Positions 46,592 through 58,713 of a stretch of 64,000 nucleotides of DNA are shown here, piece by piece. The notes below the pieces were generated by a model, which worked only from the letters and a program-made list of their open reading frames with translations, was not told the origin of the DNA and did no database searches. Each line of letters starts with the position of its first letter. Positions within the stretch are counted from its first letter, which is position 1. The position numbers were made by a program, and so were the translations under genes. Origin of the DNA: Nymphaea colorata (lineage: Eukaryota > Streptophyta > Magnoliopsida > Nymphaeales > Nymphaeaceae); NCBI RefSeq assembly GCF_008831285.2, contig NW_022204618.1, positions 1-64,000 on the forward strand. The letters are read 5' to 3'.

Positions 46592-49214
46592 TCAAACAAT
46601 AACTTCCAGCTTTATTGCTCTCTTCTTGCGGTGTGAAAACTTAAAATTGCCTTTACTTCCTTGGGAAAGATTTTCTTCCAATTTTTTATATTTTCTTCAT
46701 GGTTTTTGATTTTAGCTTGTTTTTGAAGAAGTTTCTAACCTTTCTGATGCTGAACTTCAATCTATTTTTATTCATTTTCTTTTTGTTTGTTTGCCTTCTT
46801 GGTTTGTGAACGATAAGAGGCTTCACTTAAACCTTTTCTGCTTCTATCCTTTGCTGAGCCTAAACAATTGTTTTGCTTTTTTGAAGAATGATTTTGTATT
46901 TTATTTTTTCTGTTGAGGTTCAGCTTGGATACGAACTTATACTTGGTTGGAACTGTTATTTTCTTCTACTTTTTCTATTTATTCTATTTGATGATCGGAC
47001 GATAGCTTTTATGAGCCGTTTTCGAATGCATCTTCTAAGCAATATGAAAAGAATTCCCAGCTCTTTTCTCTGAATAAACTCATTATTCAGCAAGACTTCG
47101 TTTATCTTTTCAGAGAGTGCAAGCTTGATTTCTTTGGCAAGCTTTATCTCATGAAAAGCGAACTAAAACTTTGCCCATAGCCATACGTAAGTTTCAAGCA
47201 AGTTAAAATAAAACTGTAACTCAGCTATTTGGTCCATATACCTGTAACTTTCATAGTTTTCCTAATGTAGACGCACTATGAGAGGAGGCAAGCCTACTTT
47301 TCTTAGTTTTACAAAACTTTATATGTACATTTTATGGCAATTTTCCATTTTTTCCCTAATTCTCTTTGGAGTGGTTATGCTAGGAACTGATAAATTTAAC
47401 CCATTGTAGAACAAAAACAGTTCCTCCTGATCCATTTTTTGGTTTTATAGTAGATTCATGATATAGTTCATGGCTCTGCCTCCTGCATAAAATAGAGATC
47501 CGATATTTTGCAATAGCTGTGCAAGTAATTCAGGACTTCGATATTTGACAGCGTTCTGCCTATCACTTTCTAAAGCTGGATCTTGAAGAGGATGATAAAT
47601 CAGTCTGAAAGTAGAAGCAAGCTGCCTTTATCTTGCATTATTTTGGCTTTAAGTATCGTTCAGATGGATGCTGTAGGTCTGTAACGCCTTATCGTCATCA
47701 TTATGGTCCTCATCCATGGCGTGCTAAAGCTCATTAGAGTCATCTTTGATGTTTTAGAGCTGAATGCCATAGGTTTCGTTTACCTTAGAAAGAGCTTTTT
47801 CCACTTTCTTAAGCACGAATGCATTCGAACATGCACATACCTGTTTTTTTCCACGCCCTGCACGACCAGCTATCTGTTGAATCTCATGCTATTCAAGTTC
47901 TTCGTGGCCGAAGTTGGTTGGTCTTTCTATCGCTAGGAAGACAATCTTTCTGATGTTGAGATTAAGTCCCATTCCGATGGCATTGGTGGCGACCAGATAA
48001 GGCAAATCCTTGTATTGAACATCAAAGCTTGGGATTTTCTGCATTCAGGCGGCAATCTTCCATAAACAATGCTGAATGGTTGGTTTTTCCCTTGCTATCA
48101 TAGGTTTATTCATTAACTTAGCTTGTCTAATCAGCATCGGCATGCTATTTTCCTTTGGCTTTTCGCTCATTCTGTTTAATGTTTGCTTCAGCTATTCATT
48201 TTTTTCTTTTTGGAGTTAATGAACTTGTTGATATCATTACGGTGGTTGATCAGGCTATTCATGGAAAGTTGATTATGCAATCACCTGGAGATATGTTTTC
48301 CAGCTTAAATTTCCTGTGGATAAGTTTGAGCTTGCTGAGTCGTGAGTATCTCCTTTCCTCAAGCGTGTCCCAGTAAGCTCTAACAGTTTCCCTATGATAT
48401 TCAACGCTCTCTAGTCTCCACAAAGATGCACTCGTTTTGCCTTTACTGCAAGCACTGCTCTCGTCCACGCCCATCCTCTTTCAGCATCGCCGATCATCTG
48501 AATTTCATCAATGACTGCCACTTAATACTAATCATTTAGAGGAGCAGCTTCGATGGTACAGCTGATTAAGCTTGAGTTTTTATACTCCTTTTCCTGTCCT
48601 GTTACAAGTGACAATTTTCCAGTTTTTGTTGATATTCCCAAGCAAAAGTCTTAAGGGCGCCATATAGATTCCCCGTTAATTTCCTTTAAGACTGCGAAGA
48701 TCCTCCACTGCTGCTGTGGATTTTCCCGAGTTGGTGGGTCCGTGATGATAGATAAAAGTTCTTTTTTCGCAATAATCCTTGACCTGGAACCACTTATCCG
48801 GTCTATCTAAGCTGAGGAGTTCAAGTGCATAGTTATTCTCGTGGATGTTGAAGGATTCACACTCGTTCATCAGCCAATGGATATAGGTTTCCAGGCATTG
48901 GAGAGAGTGCTGGGTATTGATGGCGCGGAGCAATCTGGGCGTGGTGAAATATTTTTGCAGTGTGGTTTCCTTGCGTTATTCCTGCTAGAACTGGAGTTGG
49001 TTGTTGCAGAAGTGGTCGTGGAGGGCGCTGCTGCAGAACTGGTCGACGAGATCATGCGAAAAGTAGTCTGGGAGTATCTTGAGATGGTTGGACAATTCTC
49101 GCCTTGTGTCCTTGCATTGGAAAAGTTTGATCAGTTCGTTCCGTGCCTTCTGTGCCTGGTGTTTCACGCTTGCAGTCACTGCGTAAGTGCTCAATCGAAG
49201 CCCACCCGGTACAT
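46592..49214 (-). CDS. SUV3: SUV3-type mitochondrial RNA helicase
   Basis: DExH helicase of the Ski2-like SUV3 family, which unwinds RNA for the mitochondrial degradosome. N-terminal helical domain ([44 protein letters not shown]), then motif I in [33 protein letters not shown] (motif Ia), [40 protein letters not shown] (motif II; the Y-E before VAVIDEIQ is TAA at 48524-48526), [20 protein letters not shown] (motif III). The second RecA domain (47300-48300) is fragmented by slips, and a Lys-rich tail ends LEVIV-TGA. Presequence not obvious. Confidence 0.88.
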
Positions 49215-49505
49215 CTATTAATTGGCTTATTATGATAATTAAAATTTAATTACCAAATCCCTCACTTTTTCCACAAACGAAACTCATATATAAAAATGCG
49301 AAGTAAATTTGGAGGCGAGGGGCAAGGCATTGAATTTTGGGTTTGAAGATTTGTTGGTAATAATTGAAAAAATGGATTTATTGTTACCAACGATGGATTT
49401 GACAGATGTTATATATATTTTGCTAGCGTTACGGTGAAAAAAAGGGAGCTCATGATTAATTGGCTTAAAATTGGCCATATTTTATAAGTTAATGATGTAA
49501 AGAAA

Positions 49506-49751
49506 TCAAAATTAGTATTCCTGCAGTTAGGGCTGCATCTGTGTGGTGGCCTGATTTTTGTCCAGCTCACCCAGAACCTCATCGAAATCGTAGAGGTAGT
49601 CCAGACTGAGCTGGTTTTGCCTGCTCTCCTCCTCTTGCATCACCTTGTAGTAATGCTGCAGGCACCGTTCGTATTCCTAGGCTGACTCCACCTCGTAAAA
49701 AGTATTGGTGCGGCAGTCAAAGAACCCCATCTTGGCCGAACTTCCTTCCAT
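49506..49751 (-). CDS. Small acidic protein, 81 residues
   Basis: A complete, unbroken frame: MEGSSAKMGFFDCRTNTFYE, then EYERCLQHYYKVMQEEESRQ, YLYDFDEVLGELDKNQ and LQEYEF-TGA. Three TAA/TAG codons read as Glu. Acidic and helical, with no recognised domain. Higher GC than the flanks, as for true coding sequence here. It has its own upstream AT-rich spacer. Confidence 0.6.
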
Positions 49752-50409
49752 TCTTCTATTAATCTAAATTATTATAATCCTAAACACTCTCCTGCCTTAA
49801 AAATCATCCACACCCCACCCCTACAGTCGACACCCCTGAGGGAAGCGGCACCATGCAGCTCATTCAATTTATTTGGAAAGGTTGTTGGATTTGCAGTGGG
49901 GAACTCTTTTTGTGCAGCTGTTTGGAAACGCTGAGTAATGCTTATAATTGAATTCAAAAAGATTTAACTGCGAGCAATCTCGTCTTCCTCGCTCGACGCG
50001 GGAGGGCAAATCATCGGGGAACCGCTGTTGCTTTTGTGAATACATTACAGTTTTGCAGTTAAAAATCATAGATTTTCGTTTTTTTGTGATCGTAAAGCCT
50101 GATCTCGGTTGGACCTTATGCCCAAAAGATATGGGTCGCTCTAGAATACCCTCATCTCGCTTAAATGGTTTGAAACCTTTGAAACAGCGATGCTTGGTCA
50201 GTTAGAGCCAATCAAAGCTGTTTGTTGAAATTTTCGCTTCCTTAAAACTGAAAATCCATTCAAATCCAGCCTTATTTACCCGATTTTTCCCAATCCAGCC
50301 ATCGAACACCTTTATATTGAAGGGACGGTGGAATATGGGGTGAAATGATGACGCATATAAGTTTAATGTCGCTGATAGATAAACCGATTTTTACCAGAGT
50401 ATTTGAACA
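49752..50409. other. Intergenic region upstream of the tRNA
   Basis: 658 bases without a convincing gene. Open frames exist on both strands because TGA is the only stop, but none looks like a conserved protein. A moderately structured, GC-mixed part (about 49960-50220) could hide a small RNA; I found no match to U1-U6, 7SL or RNase P landmarks by eye. Confidence 0.4.
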
Positions 50410-50481
50410 TCCTAGATCGTTCAACGGTGAGGACAACGGACTTTAAATCCGTGAATCGGGGTTCGATTCCCCGTCTGGGAG
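50410..50481 (+). tRNA. tRNA-Glu(UUA): tRNA with UUA anticodon (reads UAA, UAG by wobble); Glu-type body
   Basis: 72 bases with a full cloverleaf. Acceptor TCCTAGA/TCTGGGA with one G-U, D-arm GTTC/GGAC, anticodon stem ACGGA/TCCGT around loop CTTTAAA (anticodon TTA), T-arm CGGGG/CCCCG with loop TTCGATT, discriminator G. The B box GGTTCGATTCC is perfect. The U1-A72, TCC...GGA acceptor and the CGGGGTTCGATTCCCCG T-arm resemble eukaryotic tRNA-Glu rather than ciliate tRNA-Gln(UUA), whose acceptor starts GG. The anticodon loop itself could come from either. With the in-frame UAR evidence, Glu charging is the best reading. Followed by a T6 tract. Confidence 0.92.
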
Positions 50482-50487
50482 TTTTTT
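50482..50487 (+). terminator. RNA polymerase III terminator
   Basis: TTTTTT directly after the tRNA discriminator base. Confidence 0.85.
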
Positions 50488-50738
50488 ATTATCAAGCCTA
50501 TTGCACTTTTTCCCATGCGTCTAGCGAGGACTCCAGCTTCATCCACTCCAGACAGACGCAATTCGCTTGGAAGCGGACCCTTAGAACGGTCGAATTTATT
50601 TGGTCCTAAGTTTATTTTTTATACCTTATTAATTTGCAGATAATAGTGGAGTTAATCTTGCACATGGGGAAAAGCCTAGAGACGGCTGGATAATAATGAT
50701 TGCTTATTTATAGATGATAGCAATCATAAAATTTAAAA

Positions 50739-51899
50739 ATGAAAAGGGAAAACAATAATAAGTGCTCGAACTGCTCTCAGATCTTCCCAAACACCTTACT
50801 GCTCGATTGCAGGCATCCGATCTGTCTGAACTGTCTGTAGCAGTTCGTCAGAGAGTAGGAAAAGCAGGAAAGGTTGAATGATATTTGGAGATCTAATGTC
50901 TGTCTGCAGCTATGCGACTGATATCGCAATGACTCTTGCGTATAAGCTGGTCCGCCCTACTCGTGACGCTTAGGCAAGCAAACACTCCAACCACTGCAAA
51001 AGTATGGTCTGTATGAACTGTCTCGACGGATGCTTTCCGGTTGATGAGTATCTCAGAGGGCCTCACTCTTCCCACCAGGTCTTAACGCTCTCATAGGCCT
51101 ATGTAAAGATAAAAGACGTGCTCTTCTATGAGTAAAAGCAACTGGAGGAAGTGGTAAGCAGGTTCTACCTGCAGACTGAAAAGCTGATCCATTGCAAAAG
51201 TATGCTAAATGATATCTTCAATGCGAATGTCATTAAGATTAAAGTTGGGTTTGAAAATCTGAAAGAAACGATCACCAAGAAGGAGATGGAAGTTTTGGAT
51301 TATTATGAATAGAGAATATACAGATTGTTCAATTCAATTGATGAAGACATTGCTTAGAATAAGAAAAAGGTCTAACTTTGCAAGAACCATCTGGAATGGA
51401 TCAACGAGAACTTGGCAAATCCTCATGAAAATTGCAATAATAACGATATGAAGTTCGAGACTGTGAACTACTTTATCATGAACCATGAGAAAATTGACAA
51501 TCTCAACATTAAATGCAATGACTAAAACGTTCTTTTTCTGATGGAGGAAATGTAAGAGAATAGGCAAATCGTGAATCTGGAGGAACAGAGACAATTATAG
51601 AAGGCAATCCGTGCACTGTAAGTCATCAGATCTGATGAGAAATCCACTCTTGCTTCATCCTGCAGCCTAAGTAGAGAATATTTTGAAACAAGAGGAAAGA
51701 AGTCTTTAATCTCCATCCTCAAAACGAAACCCCCCAAAAAGTGAAAAAAATAGAACAGCAGCATCGATGCAAAGATTAGACAGCCAAAAGGGATACAGAA
51801 TGGGAAGCTATCATAAGAAATAGAGGATTTCAGGTACAAGTTGAAAGTTCCTTACCTGAAATGAATGATTGTAAAGTATATATTTATATTTTCCGATGA
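50739..51899 (+). CDS. RING-finger/coiled-coil (TRIM-like) protein
   Basis: N-terminal RING: KCSNCSQIFPNTLLLDCRHP, then ICLNCLEQF, giving C-x2-C...C-x-H-x2-C-x2-C. A second Cys/His cluster follows (HCKSMVCMNCLDGC..HSSH), in the position of a B-box. Then a long coiled coil: VLFYEEKQLEEVVSRFYLQ, FENLKETITKKEMEVLDYYE, MNHEKIDNLNIKCNDENVLF, RQIVNLEEQRQLEKAIRAL. This RBCC order is that of TRIM-type ubiquitin ligases. The second half of the RING is partly masked by a frame slip near 50915. The end (VYIYIFR-TGA) relies on one slip near 51745. Confidence 0.65.
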
Positions 51900-51934
51900 T
51901 GAATAATAGAGTAGTTAAAGTTAAAAAAAATCAT

Positions 51935-54900
51935 TCAAAATTCAATTTCCAGATGTGATTTAATCTTGGCAATTATTTCAGCTTTCATGATCCCTTCTGG
52001 AAGTTGCAAGATCACTCCATAGAGGTTGCTCATCTCCTTTTGCTTGCTTCTAAAGCTCAAGAACCACCAAATGAGAACGATAACCAGAATGATGTGGAAC
52101 TTATATTGATGATATCCAGCAAGACCAATTAACTGCTGACAGAGTAATTCAAGCCTTCATACATCCTTGCTTGTGTTGCTTGGTACAATCGAAACATGTA
52201 GAATATGGAATCATCGATATCTTTAAAAACGTCTCTCATGAAATACTCGGTTTTGTTTATGTTCTAATGCTGTTTCGTGAAGCTCATTCAATGCTTAGAA
52301 AGCGCTTCGTTGGAAAAAGACCATTGATTGGACCAAACCTAACGAAAGGACTGGCGTTGTGAAATTGTTAAAACAGTATTAGACTTGCCAGGGCTCGAAA
52401 ACCCATGCAGTAAGCTGGCACACGTCCTGAGTAGGAGGTTATTGAAGTCATTTGTGAAGCCATCATCAGTAGAAAAGAGGTTAAGTGAGTCTTTGGCGAC
52501 CTAAACGAACCTGGTCTCTGTTTGGTTGATATGGAGTGAGATTTCGTAGCTTATCTGGTCGACGCTCTTGTTGAAGTCATAGGTAAGATAGTAGGTTTTG
52601 AGCTAAAAGTAAGCCTAAAGCAAGTAGTTCTATGAATCCATCAGGTTGTTGATGACTTTTACCATCTTCATACTTGCAGGCAGGACGAGAGAGATTTTCA
52701 AGATCTATACCGCACCCAGGGTGGTGATGACCAAGATGATTAGTATGATCTGGAGGAGACCATCTTGCTTTGATGATATTTCATATCCTTTCTCAATTCT
52801 TGGTGTACTTGCAGTGTAGTTTTTCGAATTGTTCTGGTATGAACTTTATGTCTCTGACTATCTATTTGAGATAGACATAGTAATCAGTAAGATCTCTAAG
52901 CAATTGATTGTTGATGTAGGAATGGATGGAGAGGATGGCAGTTTTCTTTGTGATGAAGGAATCCTCGTATCTTTTGAAGCCTATTCCCAGTGCAAGGATG
53001 CAAATAAATAAACCCCCGCCTAGGATCAGAAGGTAATTCAAAAGCAATTGCAATTATTTTTCTCCAGCGTCGAGATAAAAGTAAATTGCGTTATGGTTGA
53101 TGAACTTCATGGTCTACCAGTTGTTCAAAAGCACAGTCATTGCCTCTTATCCCTAATGCGATGAGCCCCTTCCTGCAATTATTTAATCCAGTTGCTTCCT
53201 CACAGCTGCATAGTAATACTCCATGAACTGAAGCGTGGAGATTTGCTGCGTGCTATCCTTCATCACGAAAGGCACTACTATATCGTAGCTGGCGAAGAAT
53301 TTAGCCCACTCAGGGCGGTCTTGTTCCGCAATACACTTTGAGATCGTCCAGGTAAAGACCGTAGAGGATGTTGTTGATGTTGCTGGTGGCCTTTATCAAT
53401 AGGCACAGCGGGGGGAAGATGGTTGGACCTAGCAGAAGACTTTACTCATGAGAACGTCGTTGTACATGATCTCTAGGATTTGGTTATTATCACTCACAGC
53501 TCCATCGCCGAACATGGCGTCGTTGAATGAGCCAAAGCCAACCACAAACAGCGTCCTTAGACTGTAAAACTCAATCACTAGAAGAGTGGAGAGCAGCATG
53601 AAGATAATGCTCATCTTTTTGAAGAAGACAAGTGGGATCAGGGAAGGATTAATCAATTTTTTCTTTACGTTTTTGATGAAGTGTTGTAGAAGGCTGCTTC
53701 ATTGTTTCCGTTTGAGGAAATGGAGGAATTTCGAACAGAAAGGTTCAACAATTGAGTGAATCTAACGTTATTTGCTACTGGTTCGACAGATTCATAATCG
53801 TCTGCAGCTATAAGCTCATCGTCAATGTATTTCATTGTAATAACTGTTCGATTGTCGTCCTCTTGGATCTTCTTTCTTGATCCGAACTTTAGCTACCTTG
53901 AGAATCACAAGAAGAAGACGAAACCCACTTCGTCACATTTTCAAATCTAATCAGATAATACACATCCTTGCTGATGTATGCTTGCTTAGCAGGATCGTGC
54001 AATCATATTTGAATTTGCTTTTATCGATGTTTCTGCCCTACGAGAGGCATTAATCAGTCATGCTGCCGGGATTTCGATGCTTTTATTCGTGTGGATATTC
54101 TTCAGAAACAGTTTTCCCCTTGTCTTTGTATTGTGTTCCAGTCTTTTATCGAAATTGTAATCAGTATATTCTGTGATGGCATGCTTGATATGCTCGGCTG
54201 TAAAGACCTCCTCTTTAATCAATCTTTTCCCGATTCCTTAGATCTACTTGCGACTGTTGAGCAGCAAGTAATCGTTTTCATTCTATCTGATTATGACAGA
54301 GTAATAGAGAAGGCTGTTTTCGCCTGGCAGGATCTTCATTAGCAAAAACCCTTGAAAGCATGTCTGGTTGGCATCAACGTATCCAAACTCAGTGACATCG
54401 GTATTGTAATGAGAGACTGTGCAATTTTAGAGCCAAGATTGCATAGATTCATGATGGCTTTTTGCGAAGTATTCGGCATGATGTCATTAACATGCATATT
54501 GATCATTTGTTCTTTCTTCAAACCCAAGACTTCGACGCAGTATTTGGAGACATTTGTAATAACTCCAAAAGATTCCTCCAGGTTAGATTATATCACACAG
54601 GATTTTCTAGAATAGATGTATTTATTGATGACATCCTTGCTAAAACCTTTCAGGTGTCTAAGCTTGTCTAGTTTTTCAATGATCTATCTAGTTATCTGCT
54701 TGCCTTCTATTTGCGAGGGTATTACGTTCTGATAGTAGAAGATGAAAAGGCGGTAAAGCTAGTGGTTAAAAGAGTTTATTTCGCATATCTTTTTCCAAAT
54801 CTATTACATTTAGCAAATGAAATCATTTATTTTGTTTGAAAATTATTCCACTGCATTCAGGTTATACAGCTAGAGCAAAAGCAATTTGTTCTTTTAAATG

Positions 54901-56394
54901 ATTGCGTTTATTAGATTTTACAGAAGCGATTTTGTATTGATCTTCATGGATTCTCAATGAAGATATTCTCACACTTGATGTGGTTTTATATTCGGTTATA
55001 CTCCTTGAAACGGTGCTTGATTATCTGTTGAGTCTCTATCATAATGTATTTTCCTCGAAGGTCAAGTTTTTAGGTTTTTTCTCTTGAGAAATTAGCTAAT
55101 TTATGATTGATGTTAATACCTTCAAACTGTGAGAAAGCTTGAAGCCGATATTGATGAATCTAAGACAAAAAGAATAAGGAAATTTTTGGCAAATTTATTA
55201 TAAAATCTCTTCAGTCAATTTCCTCATTAATCTCTCTTTGTTTTCTAGCAAAATCTTACCGTGACAGACACACTCTACATTTTCGCATTTGAGTCTGTGA
55301 TTTTAAATAGAAAGCGATTTGAAAGGCCCTTGACAGTGTTTTACCCATGTTTTTCAGGGTAAAGACTATAGATAAGTTCAAGCGCATATGAGATGGATGA
55401 ATCTTCATCCTTCAAAACGTTTTCTCCAGCAATGAGAGCATATTTTCTTTTGTGATTCAAGTAGATTTTAAAAGAATAATGGAAAGGACAAAAATTGACA
55501 AACTGATGGACCCTAGGTTGCCGAATATTATCGGAGAGGGTACGTATATGACCAAAGCCATGACAGTTAGGCATGTAAGCCAGGCCAACGTTACAATTTC
55601 CGTCATTTTTTGAAGAATATCATTCATGTACTTTCTACACTTGGCAATGCTTTCTAAATAAAAAATCATTTACTGAGTTCGATCAATGCAGGATGAGTAG
55701 CAAAGCAAACAGAAAAAACTAATAAAGTTTGGACTTGTCTTCGACGACGACGAAGGCAGACTGATAACAATCTTGATTATTTTTAGGAAGCCATTATGAT
55801 ATTTATATATTCTGAAAATTGATGACTCGGAACACTCGCTTTCCACATCGATGGCAAAGCCTCCACGGCGTAGATGAACACCATGGTCGAAATGAGATTG
55901 AATACATCGATACACTTTCCATAGGTTGGTGAAGAAAACGAGACATTTCGAAGTTGATACATAGAAAAGTAGATAATGGGCATGGCTAGCGTGACGACTA
56001 CGTTGAATGCGAAAAAGAAGCAGGTGTGGATGTATTGTTTGAGGGTGATTTTTGATTTTGCAGCTTGAAAAAATGCTATCAGGGTAATGGTGGCCACGCA
56101 ATTCAGTAGAAATATAGCCGTTTTTGCGAAAGAGAAATAAACCAGACCCGATTGTTCGTCTTTTGCTGAGAGGGTGAGAAAGTTGGCCATTTTGGAGATA
56201 TAACTGCCCAAAGCAGTCGTCAGTTAGAGTGAAATATAGAATTAGCTCATGACTATCATCAATATCGTCAACTAAGAGATTGAAAGAATCACATAGTACG
56301 TGTAACTACTAAGCTTTTTGAGGTAAAATTTGTTGACTACTTGTGCGAAAAGTATGAGGAAATTATGTGAATCGCCTTAAATGCTATCCCTCAT
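51935..56394 (-). CDS. PAS-domain multi-membrane protein (TmcB/TmcC-like, ciliate-expanded family)
   Basis: About 1480 codons. The N-terminal half has several membrane segments: VIFLLNC-like AIFLLNCVATITLIAFF, THTCFFFAFNVVVTLAMPII, STMVFIYAVEALPSMW, VTLAWLTCLTVMALVIYVP, LSIFVLSIILL. A cytosolic part has KYALIAGENVLKDEDSSISY and a PAS-like core (LGLKKEQMINMHVNDIMPNT). More membrane segments follow: MSIIFMLLSTLLVIEFYSL and LLLNYLLILGGGLFICILAL. This order (TM-PAS-TM) is that of the large ciliate PAS/TmcB family. Ligand unknown. The start follows an AT-rich spacer, and the stop is 36 bases from the convergent TRIM-like gene. Slips are frequent. Confidence 0.6.
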
Positions 56395-56619
56395 TATAAT
56401 TTAAATTTCATTTTCTATTTCCCCAGCTACTTATTTGAATCCCTACACCAGCCGGAGCAGATTTAGCCCTGTCCGCCTCTTTTCAATTTTCGGGACCGCT
56501 CAGAAGTGAGAAGTTGGGAATATCATGGGCTGGAAATATAAAAATGCCATGTATGTATGAACGAGGGAATTTTAGAATAGTAATTAACTGATTAATACGA
56601 AAAAAGTAATATCAAGAAT

Positions 56620-58713
56620 TCAGAGATTGGACATAGGCCTCAAGACCTATCTCACTTATTTTGTCCACTTTCGATAAACTGTCCTGATGTGGTTTATATT
56701 CACCCGCAAATCGTTGGTAGCCTCACTCACTCGCCCCCTCATTGTCTCCAATGCAGCCATACACTTGGAGACTCTTTTTTATATTTCCAGATTGAGTATA
56801 CACCAAATCTCATGAGCTTCGGGTTTCTGTATGCTTGCAGCTAGGAATGAGTTTTCCTCTCTCTCCTTCAGGTCGTACCAAACCTCGCTGAGGTCGAGCC
56901 TGGCTGCGTCTTCAAGCAGTTCCGCGCACTCAGACTCGACCACTTCTAGCGAGCCGAGCAGCGTTTACAAGTTATAGTGTAAATATTGGGAGTTTTCCTG
57001 AATCAGCCCGAGGAACTGATCGAAAAATTTCCTCATCTTGGCATCAAGCTCGCCCTGCTGGCCCTCTCCACCTCCTGCCTTGGCTGTCTTTGCTGATTCT
57101 TTCTTATTTGAGTCTATCTCATCGATGAAGGATCGGATAAGTTTGATCTCATTTACTTGGATTCGATGATCTTGCTTACCACTTTTTCCTTTCCCTGCAG
57201 GATGAGTTCCTTCTCTTTGCGCAGGGATTATATCTGCGCTTCGTACTCTTTCTCATTTGAAGTTTGCTGTCTTCGTAGGTTGTCTACATGCGGTAGTATT
57301 TTTCGTGTTCTAGGGCAAGCTCGTCCTCGAGGTAATGCATCTCTACCATCTATTAGCGGTATGAAATTGCCTTCAACTCATACTGTTAGAGAATGGATTA
57401 ACTTTCCTATTTCAAAAATAGAGCTTTCTTGATTCCTTCTATAATCTAGAAATCTAATTATTTTTATGGTCAATTTATCCCGTAATTTGGCCTCTCTTTT
57501 TCAAACTAGAGCTTAGTTCTTATCTTGAGAGCCATTTCTTCTTCCAGAAGCTGAGTAACATACATTTTCTCCTCATAGATGGTCTTTTTATCGTTGAGCA
57601 AACATTAAATTTACCTGTTTTTCCTCTCCAGCAAATTAGTGGAATTGGTCTCATGCTCTTGGATGATAGCTTCAATGCAGACAGCTCATTGGATAGCTTC
57701 AAGAGGTCTGCTTTTAGCTTCTCGTTTTAGTATTCCAAATCCTCCACTCTTTCTTGATGCTTTTTTATTGAAAATGCATGCTATTCTTCAAGGGAATTTC
57801 TCTCAGTAGCATTACGTATCTTGGTATCTTCCAATTACTGCTCAAGTGTTTGGATTTTCTGTTAAAATTACTCAGTATCTCCAGCATAGTTGAGAATGTA
57901 GCTGGAGTCATCTTTGACTCGTGACTCCAGAGACGATATCCTTTCGAGAGCCTCCTCATAATCCCTCCACAGTTTTCGGCATTCCTCTTCCTTGTATGCC
58001 AATTTTTTTTCCAAGACAATATTCTTGGCACTGCGTCCCGCTATCAATCTTTCCTCCTCGAAAGTGGTAGAGGCTTCAGGATTTTCCTCCTTCTCGCGGG
58101 AGGATCCGATAATGAGAAGATACTTGGCCAGATCGTGGAACAATTCCGTCACATTTTCATTGGTCTTGGCGGAGACTTCATAGAAGAGAGAGAGCGCCTT
58201 TTGCTTCTTGAGTTGTGCGCCCTATTGCGGGGTGACCTATCGCCTATATTAGCCCAAATAATACAAGTGTGGCCGATCGCAATGAGTTCCGACCAACGCG
58301 AACAGAATATCCTTCGGTAAATGCGACTTCAATTCCGATGCCATATCTGCCAATTTCAGGAAGCTCTGCTCACTAAATCCCCAATGCAGTACTTGGTGAC
58401 GTCGTAGACCAACAAAACGGCATCGATATCTCGTAAGAAGCTCTGAGGACCGTATGGGGGCATCCCGCTGCCGAGAGTATCGACAAGTTCCAGTCTGACG
58501 AAGAGGGAATCTTCGAGGCGAACAGCCTTGGTGTGGCTATTGGGTCCTGGGTCATATGGGAAGCGTACGAAGGGTCATGTGGTAATTCTCTTCGAAGGTG
58601 TTGTTGGCGAATCTGGCGACGAGTGAGGTCTTGCCGGCGGAGTAGGGTCCGACCACTGCTACTTTATACTTTGATTTGATAAACTTGGAAGGATGATTTA
58701 TTTTATTCATCAT
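56620..58713 (-). CDS. Rab-like GTPase with long coiled-coil extension
   Basis: The GTPase domain comes first: YKVAVVGPYSAGKTSLVARF (P-loop), NTFEENYHMTL, LFVRLELVDTLGSGMPPYG (the WDTAGQE position), DIDAVLLVYDVTKY, DILFALVGTHCDRPHLYYL (the NKxD position) and LFYEVSAKTNENVTELFHDL (clear SAK motif). Two key motifs are altered: DTLGSG lacks the catalytic Gln, and THCD replaces NKxD. About 480 residues of coiled coil follow (KNIVLEKKLAYKEEECRKLW; YEEALERISSLESRVKDDSS; AHEIWCILNLEIEKRVSKCM). No prenylation Cys at the end. A 22-nt intron is likely at the effector loop (about 58542-58563). Confidence 0.7.

Noticed and set aside
49960-50220. Possible small nuclear or signal-recognition RNA
   Set aside because: No diagnostic motifs (5' splice-site complement, Sm site, SRP S-domain loop, U6 ACAGAGA) could be found by eye.
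50410-50481. Calling the tRNA a Leu-UAA or Tyr suppressor by anticodon alone
   Set aside because: The anticodon is TTA (reads UAA), not TAA. There is no long variable arm as in Leu, and the body fits Glu best.
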